Shown here: in pieces, positions 60,768-64,000 of the stretch
Layout: every line of letters begins with the position of its first letter
Position numbering within the stretch: position 1 is the stretch's first letter
Assembly: GCF_946151075.1 (NCBI RefSeq)
Contig: NZ_CAMGZB010000001.1
Coordinates: forward strand, 1,664,001 to 1,728,000
Origin: Neobacillus sp. Marseille-Q6967
GTDB lineage: Bacteria > Bacillota > Bacilli > Bacillales > Cytobacillaceae
Length of the DNA stretch: 64,000 nucleotides
Direction of reading: 5' to 3'
Notes under the pieces: generated by a model
What the model was told of the DNA's origin: nothing
Databases searched by the model: none
Seen by the model: only the letters and a program-made list of their open reading frames with translations
Translations under genes and position numbers: made by a program

Positions 60768-62714
60768 TTAAGCAGCTTGTTTTGTTACTGCTACTTCTTT
60801 GTTTTCTTTTTTCAGTTTGCTTTTTCTAGTTAGGATTAATAAGACCATTGAAATCGCGGCTCCGAGTATAGCTGCTCCAAACCAAATGCTGGCTGCAAGT
60901 AAGATTGGCTGTCCTTGTACTAAGGCTAAGGAGAAAATTCCTGCTCCTGGTACGTTTAATCCAATGTTAAAGTAAGCAACGATTGCACCTGTCACGGCAG
61001 ATCCTGCAATTAAGGAAGGAATGACGCGTAACGGGTCGTTAATCATAAATGGAATGGCACCCTCCGTGATTCCAGCTAAACCAAGGAGCCATGTTTGTTT
61101 CCCGATTTCTTGCTCTTGTTTTGTGAAGTACTTCTTCCCAATAATCGTTGCACCTGTTACACCAAAGGCAGAAACCATTTTAACAGAAGCGAACGCTGCG
61201 TAAGGAACGATGTTTCCGCTTGCCATTGCTCCGATACAGAAGGTGTAAGCCGCTTTGTTGACCGGTCCGCCCAAGTCAAAGGAAACCATGGCACCAAGAA
61301 TCGCACCTAATAGAATCGCGTTTGTACCTGATAAACCTCCAAGCCAATTGACTAAACCTTGGTTTAGCGCAGCAAGCGGTTCACCAACTACGAATAACAT
61401 GATTGAACCAACGACAAGTGTTCCGACAACTGGGTATACCCAGAAACTAATGAAGCCCGCAAACGTACCTTTTGGCTGAATCTTCTTCTTTAAAAACTTT
61501 AAGAAGAAACCGGCTAAGAAACCACCAAGCATACCGCCAAGGAATCCAGAACCAATTAAGTTTGCGGCCACACCGGCTGCAAAACCTGGTCCAAGAGCTG
61601 GCTTATCCGCAATGGAGTAGGCCATATATGCGGCTAAAATTGGTACCATCAACTGGCCAAGAAGTCCGCCGCCAAGCTGTCTTAACAGCCATAGCCATGA
61701 GCCTTCTTCTGCGTAAACCTCTTGAAGACCAAAGGCCTGTGAAATTAACACGGCTGCTGCTAAAGTCATACCGCCGGCCACGATAACCGGGATAATATAA
61801 GAAATCCCTGTTAGGATGGAGTTTTTAATTTCTGCTTTAAATGATTTTTCTCCATTTTCATCTGCTCCAGATTCAGGAGCTTGCGCTGGATTATATTCCT
61901 TCTTCGGAGTCTTTTCCGCTTTATCCAAAGCTTCTCGAATTAAACTTGTTGCATTACGCAGTGGTGCTGCAACCGATGTCTTAACCTTTGGCAGATGTGC
62001 GAAACGCTCCTCATTTTTAACTGCCACATCAACAGCATAGATAATGGCATCTGCTTTTTTCAACAGAGCCGTTGTATGGCGATCTTCGATACCATTTGCC
62101 CCTTGCTTTTCCACAAATACATCGACACCAAGTTCTTTGCCAGCTTTTACAAGTGCCTCTGCTGCCATATACGTATGGGCAATTCCAGCAGGACACGCTG
62201 TAATACCAAGAACCGTTTTATTCAATTTTTTCGCTGCTTTTGTTTCTTTCTCTGTTTCTACCTTGTCTAATGCTCCATATAATTCGGCGTTTGTTTTTGC
62301 TTGTAAAAGTCTATTTTTATAAGATTCGTTTGATAATCTTGTGACAAATTCCGCCAGCAGAGTAAGGTGGGTAGAACCTGCTTCTTCCTCTGGAATCGCA
62401 AGTAAGATGATTAATTGCACTTGATTGTTTGGGTCAACACTCTCCCAATCGGTTAAAGGTTTCTTAAGTGTTGCAACGGCAAATGCCGCTTCCTTTACAG
62501 CGGGAGATTTTCCGTGTGGAATCGCGAGCCCGCCTTCAAAGCCTGTTGGAGAAAGTTGTTCTCTATCTAATACTGCTTGATAAAATTCATCTTGAGAAGT
62601 TAATTTACCAGCTTCACCAAGCTTCTTTACTAAGTACTTAATAGCCTCTTCTTTTGATTCGAAGACGTTTCCAGTACTGATTAAGCTAGGTGAGGTAAGA
62701 ACTTGTAGTTGCAT
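60768..62714 (-). CDS. mngA: PTS mannosylglycerate-type transporter, EIIABC
   Basis: The 648-residue permease has the order EIIA (about 1-145, phospho-histidine in AIPHGKS near 60), EIIB (about 165-265, phospho-cysteine in ITACPAGIAHTYMAAE) and EIIC (about 300-630, about ten membrane segments, with GAIPFMINDPLRVIP). It is of the fructose family, which contains MngA, importer of 2-O-alpha-mannosyl-D-glycerate. The linked GH38 enzyme and glycerate kinase support that substrate. The ATG at 62714 follows GGAGGTAA. An upstream in-frame ATG at 62750 would include a cre-like site in the coding region and is rejected. Confidence 0.93.
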   Translation of the reverse strand: MQLQVLTSPSLISTGNVFESKEEAIKYLVKKLGEAGKLTSQDEFYQAVLDREQLSPTGFEGGLAIPHGKSPAVKEAAFAVATLKKPLTDWESVDPNNQVQLIILLAIPEEEAGSTHLTLLAEFVTRLSNESYKNRLLQAKTNAELYGALDKVETEKETKAAKKLNKTVLGITACPAGIAHTYMAAEALVKAGKELGVDVFVEKQGANGIEDRHTTALLKKADAIIYAVDVAVKNEERFAHLPKVKTSVAAPLRNATSLIREALDKAEKTPKKEYNPAQAPESGADENGEKSFKAEIKNSILTGISYIIPVIVAGGMTLAAAVLISQAFGLQEVYAEEGSWLWLLRQLGGGLLGQLMVPILAAYMAYSIADKPALGPGFAAGVAANLIGSGFLGGMLGGFLAGFFLKFLKKKIQPKGTFAGFISFWVYPVVGTLVVGSIMLFVVGEPLAALNQGLVNWLGGLSGTNAILLGAILGAMVSFDLGGPVNKAAYTFCIGAMASGNIVPYAAFASVKMVSAFGVTGATIIGKKYFTKQEQEIGKQTWLLGLAGITEGAIPFMINDPLRVIPSLIAGSAVTGAIVAYFNIGLNVPGAGIFSLALVQGQPILLAASIWFGAAILGAAISMVLLILTRKSKLKKENKEVAVTKQAA

Positions 62715-62735
62715 AATGTTACCTCCATGTTCATT

Positions 62736-62749
62736 TGAAAGTGTTTTCA
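62736..62749. promoter_or_regulatory. cre-like site before mngA
   Basis: TGAAAGTGTTTTCA matches the CcpA consensus with one mismatch in the central CG. It lies 22 bases upstream of the start codon, a position for catabolite repression. Confidence 0.55.
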
Positions 62750-62769
62750 TTTCATGGACTTATCGTAGC

Positions 62770-62805
62770 AAAAAAAAAATAAGAAGAACGATTCTTCTTA
62801 TTTTT
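62770..62805 (-). terminator. Perfect hairpin with T run between rpiR and mngA (terminator or operator)
   Basis: AATAAGAAGAA and TTCTTCTTATT are perfect arms around a 3-nt loop, followed on the minus strand by about nine T residues. As a terminator it would end the regulator transcript. As a palindrome just upstream of mngA it could also be the RpiR operator. Confidence 0.65.
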
Positions 62806-62834
62806 ACACAAAGAGAGAAATATAAAGCGGTTTC

Positions 62835-62852
62835 ATGTGTATATGTACACAT
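62835..62852. promoter_or_regulatory. Palindrome at the end of the rpiR gene
   Basis: ATGTGTA and TACACAT are inverted arms around TATG. It lies three bases past the regulator stop and upstream of mngA, so it could be an operator. Confidence 0.35.
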
Positions 62853-62854
62853 TT

Positions 62855-63583
62855 TTAAAAATGGTCCCAATAAAATTGCGATAATGTCTGTAATACAATC
62901 ATCACGGGTGTTCGATCCGTGATATTGTAGCCGTTTTTTGTCTTTTTAGGGGCATAGCAATAGAGGTTGACCGCGGCTGCTTCCTGTAGTGAATTCCGAG
63001 TAAAATGTGTTAAGGAAATAATCGGAATCTCTCTTTGCTTCGCTTTTTCAGCCATTTCCAGCACTTGCGGTGTTTCACCTGATAAGCTGATCAGGAATAA
63101 AACGTCTTGATGACTCATTTTTTCGAGCATGTGAATCATTTCATGGCGGTGAATATAGTGTTCGGAGGTTTTACCTACGACTCGTAAATTCCGCGCCATC
63201 ATTTCACAGAAGTCAGCTGAATCTCCAACACCGAAAAAAAGGACATGCTTTGACTCGTGAATCATTTTAGCGGCCGTCTCGATTCGTTCCATATCAATCA
63301 GGTCAAATGTCTTTTGGATAAAATAATAAGAACTATCCTCTTCAGTAGCTTTGGCGGAATCGAGTTCTTCCTTAATACTGCTTTTGAGGTGTGAAAATCC
63401 GTCATACCCAAGCTTTTTTGAAAGACGGGTAATCGTGTTTGGAACGGTATAAAGGCAGGCTGCAACACTTTGAATCGATTGATTCACAAAGTCCTGCTTG
63501 TTTTTTTCAATATATTCAACAATTTGGTCATCAGTATCATTTAACTTATATTCAAACTTATGTACGCGTTCTTCGAATCGCAT
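62855..63583 (-). CDS. RpiR/MurR-family transcriptional regulator
   Basis: The 242-residue protein has an N-terminal RpiR helix-turn-helix (about 15-75, with VAACLYTVPNTITRLSKKLG) and a C-terminal SIS sugar-phosphate-binding domain (about 100-225, with LFFGVGDSADFCEMMARNL and LISLSGETPQVLEMA). It should sense a phosphorylated sugar. It lies upstream of mngA on the same strand and divergent from the glycerate kinase gene, so it probably controls both. Enterobacterial mng genes are controlled by the GntR-type MngR instead. The ATG at 63583 has GGGGTG six bases upstream; a GTG at 63592 is less likely. Confidence 0.9.
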   Translation of the reverse strand: MRFEERVHKFEYKLNDTDDQIVEYIEKNKQDFVNQSIQSVAACLYTVPNTITRLSKKLGYDGFSHLKSSIKEELDSAKATEEDSSYYFIQKTFDLIDMERIETAAKMIHESKHVLFFGVGDSADFCEMMARNLRVVGKTSEHYIHRHEMIHMLEKMSHQDVLFLISLSGETPQVLEMAEKAKQREIPIISLTHFTRNSLQEAAAVNLYCYAPKKTKNGYNITDRTPVMIVLQTLSQFYWDHF

Positions 63584-63663
63584 CAAATTCACCCCAACAA
63601 TTCATTCCCATTATTATAGCAGACAATTTGCTGATTTCACTAAGGGAGAAGGAGGAATAAATA

Positions 63664-64000
63664 ATGAAGATTTTAGTTGCAATGGATTCTTTAAAAGGAA
63701 GTCTTTCATCGATGGAAGCAAATGAAGCAATTAGGGAAGGTTTTTTAAACCTAAATAGCGATTTTGTTGTAGAAACAGTGCCAGTAGCCGACGGCGGCGA
63801 GGGAACCGTGGAAGCATTGGTATATGCTACCGGTGGGAACTTTATTGAGACCGTAGTAACGGGACCCATCGGTCAACCAGTGAATGCAAGATACGGAATT
63901 TTAGGAGATGGTGTTACAGCAGTCGTCGAGGTGGCGGAAGCCTGCGGGCTCCCATTATTATCCCAAGATGAGCGTAATCCTCTGCTTACCACAACCTTTG
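63664..64000 (+). CDS. Glycerate kinase (3' truncated)
   Basis: The first 112 residues of a GarK/GlxK-family glycerate kinase run off the end of the window. The conserved opening is present (MKILVAMDSLKGSLSSMEAN), followed by PVADGGEGTVEALVYATGG at about residues 40-58 and EVAEACGLPLL near 95. The reaction phosphorylates D-glycerate to a phosphoglycerate. Next to mngA and mngB it would handle the glycerate released from mannosylglycerate. The ATG follows a perfect AAGGAGG. It is divergent from the RpiR gene and probably shares a regulatory region with it. Confidence 0.92.
   Translation, partial: MKILVAMDSLKGSLSSMEANEAIREGFLNLNSDFVVETVPVADGGEGTVEALVYATGGNFIETVVTGPIGQPVNARYGILGDGVTAVVEVAEACGLPLLSQDERNPLLTTTF

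Overview
The window looks like chromosomal DNA of a low-GC Bacillaceae bacterium, probably a Neobacillus/Bacillus-type soil organism. The grounds are strong AGGAGG ribosome-binding sites, intrinsic terminators after most operons, close relatives of Bacillus proteins (YvgN, Ald with AdeR, Alr, a LysM-NlpC/P60 endopeptidase), CcpA-type cre sites and an EssC-type type VII secretion locus. No rRNA, tRNA, CRISPR array, prophage or complete insertion sequence was seen.

Region 1 (1-12058) is carbohydrate catabolism. It holds the 3' end of a KDG kinase, an IclR regulator, KDPG aldolase and a YvgN-like aldo/keto reductase. Two unrelated genes follow, encoding a Cys/Gly-tailed membrane protein and an SRPBCC protein. 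A LacI regulator then precedes a four-gene oxidative operon (HisD/HpsN-type dehydrogenase, GntP permease, 3-hydroxyacyl-CoA-dehydrogenase-like protein, SDR). Four copies of a palindromic operator lie in the leader of that operon, and its substrate is unknown.

Region 2 (12336-33236) is a single-strand type VII secretion (T7SS) operon: EssC, an EsaB/YukD ubiquitin-like protein, four WXG100-type small proteins and a lipoprotein. It also encodes a lipase with a C-terminal helical secretion-like domain (TslA-like) and a phospho-signalling set: a DUF6382-zinc ribbon-FHA protein, a PP2C phosphatase, a membrane Ser/Thr kinase and a membrane protein with ten T[ET]VL motifs. A giant Ig-repeat surface protein and a small zinc-ribbon membrane protein close the operon. 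No obvious EsaA, EssA or EssB is present. The kinase has the EssB layout (kinase, TM, outside helical domain) with its catalytic residues intact. I consider this the best candidate for an undescribed system.

Region 3 (33234-39931) holds an opposite-strand cluster: Ycf46-like AAA ATPase, DUF2997, DUF1257-like protein, helix-hairpin-helix membrane protein and a NrdG-like radical SAM enzyme. The ATPase and the HhH protein share the C-terminal motif GR-x-VDF. A paralogue of the T7SS FHA protein lies on its far side.

Region 4 (39959-50191) contains an M20 amidohydrolase with two membrane partners, a coiled-coil membrane protein, a DUF421 protein, and a PRD regulator with a fructose-family PTS. 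Region 5 (50222-57495) has a cell-wall endopeptidase, alanine racemase, alanine dehydrogenase, its AdeR activator and an alanine-type permease. Region 6 (57501-64000) has a small hypothetical gene and a mannosylglycerate locus: GH38 mannosidase MngB, PTS MngA, an RpiR regulator and the start of a glycerate kinase gene.

Intergenic DNA is rich in repeats. Two arrays have a 52-bp period (27-nt hairpin plus 25-nt spacer) with unrelated stem sequences. Two loci carry a 21-bp-periodic TAGAAG repeat. A roughly 200-bp GC-rich element is present in two copies plus a collapsed remnant. A short GGTGCCTGTCACC repeat often sits directly on stop codons.
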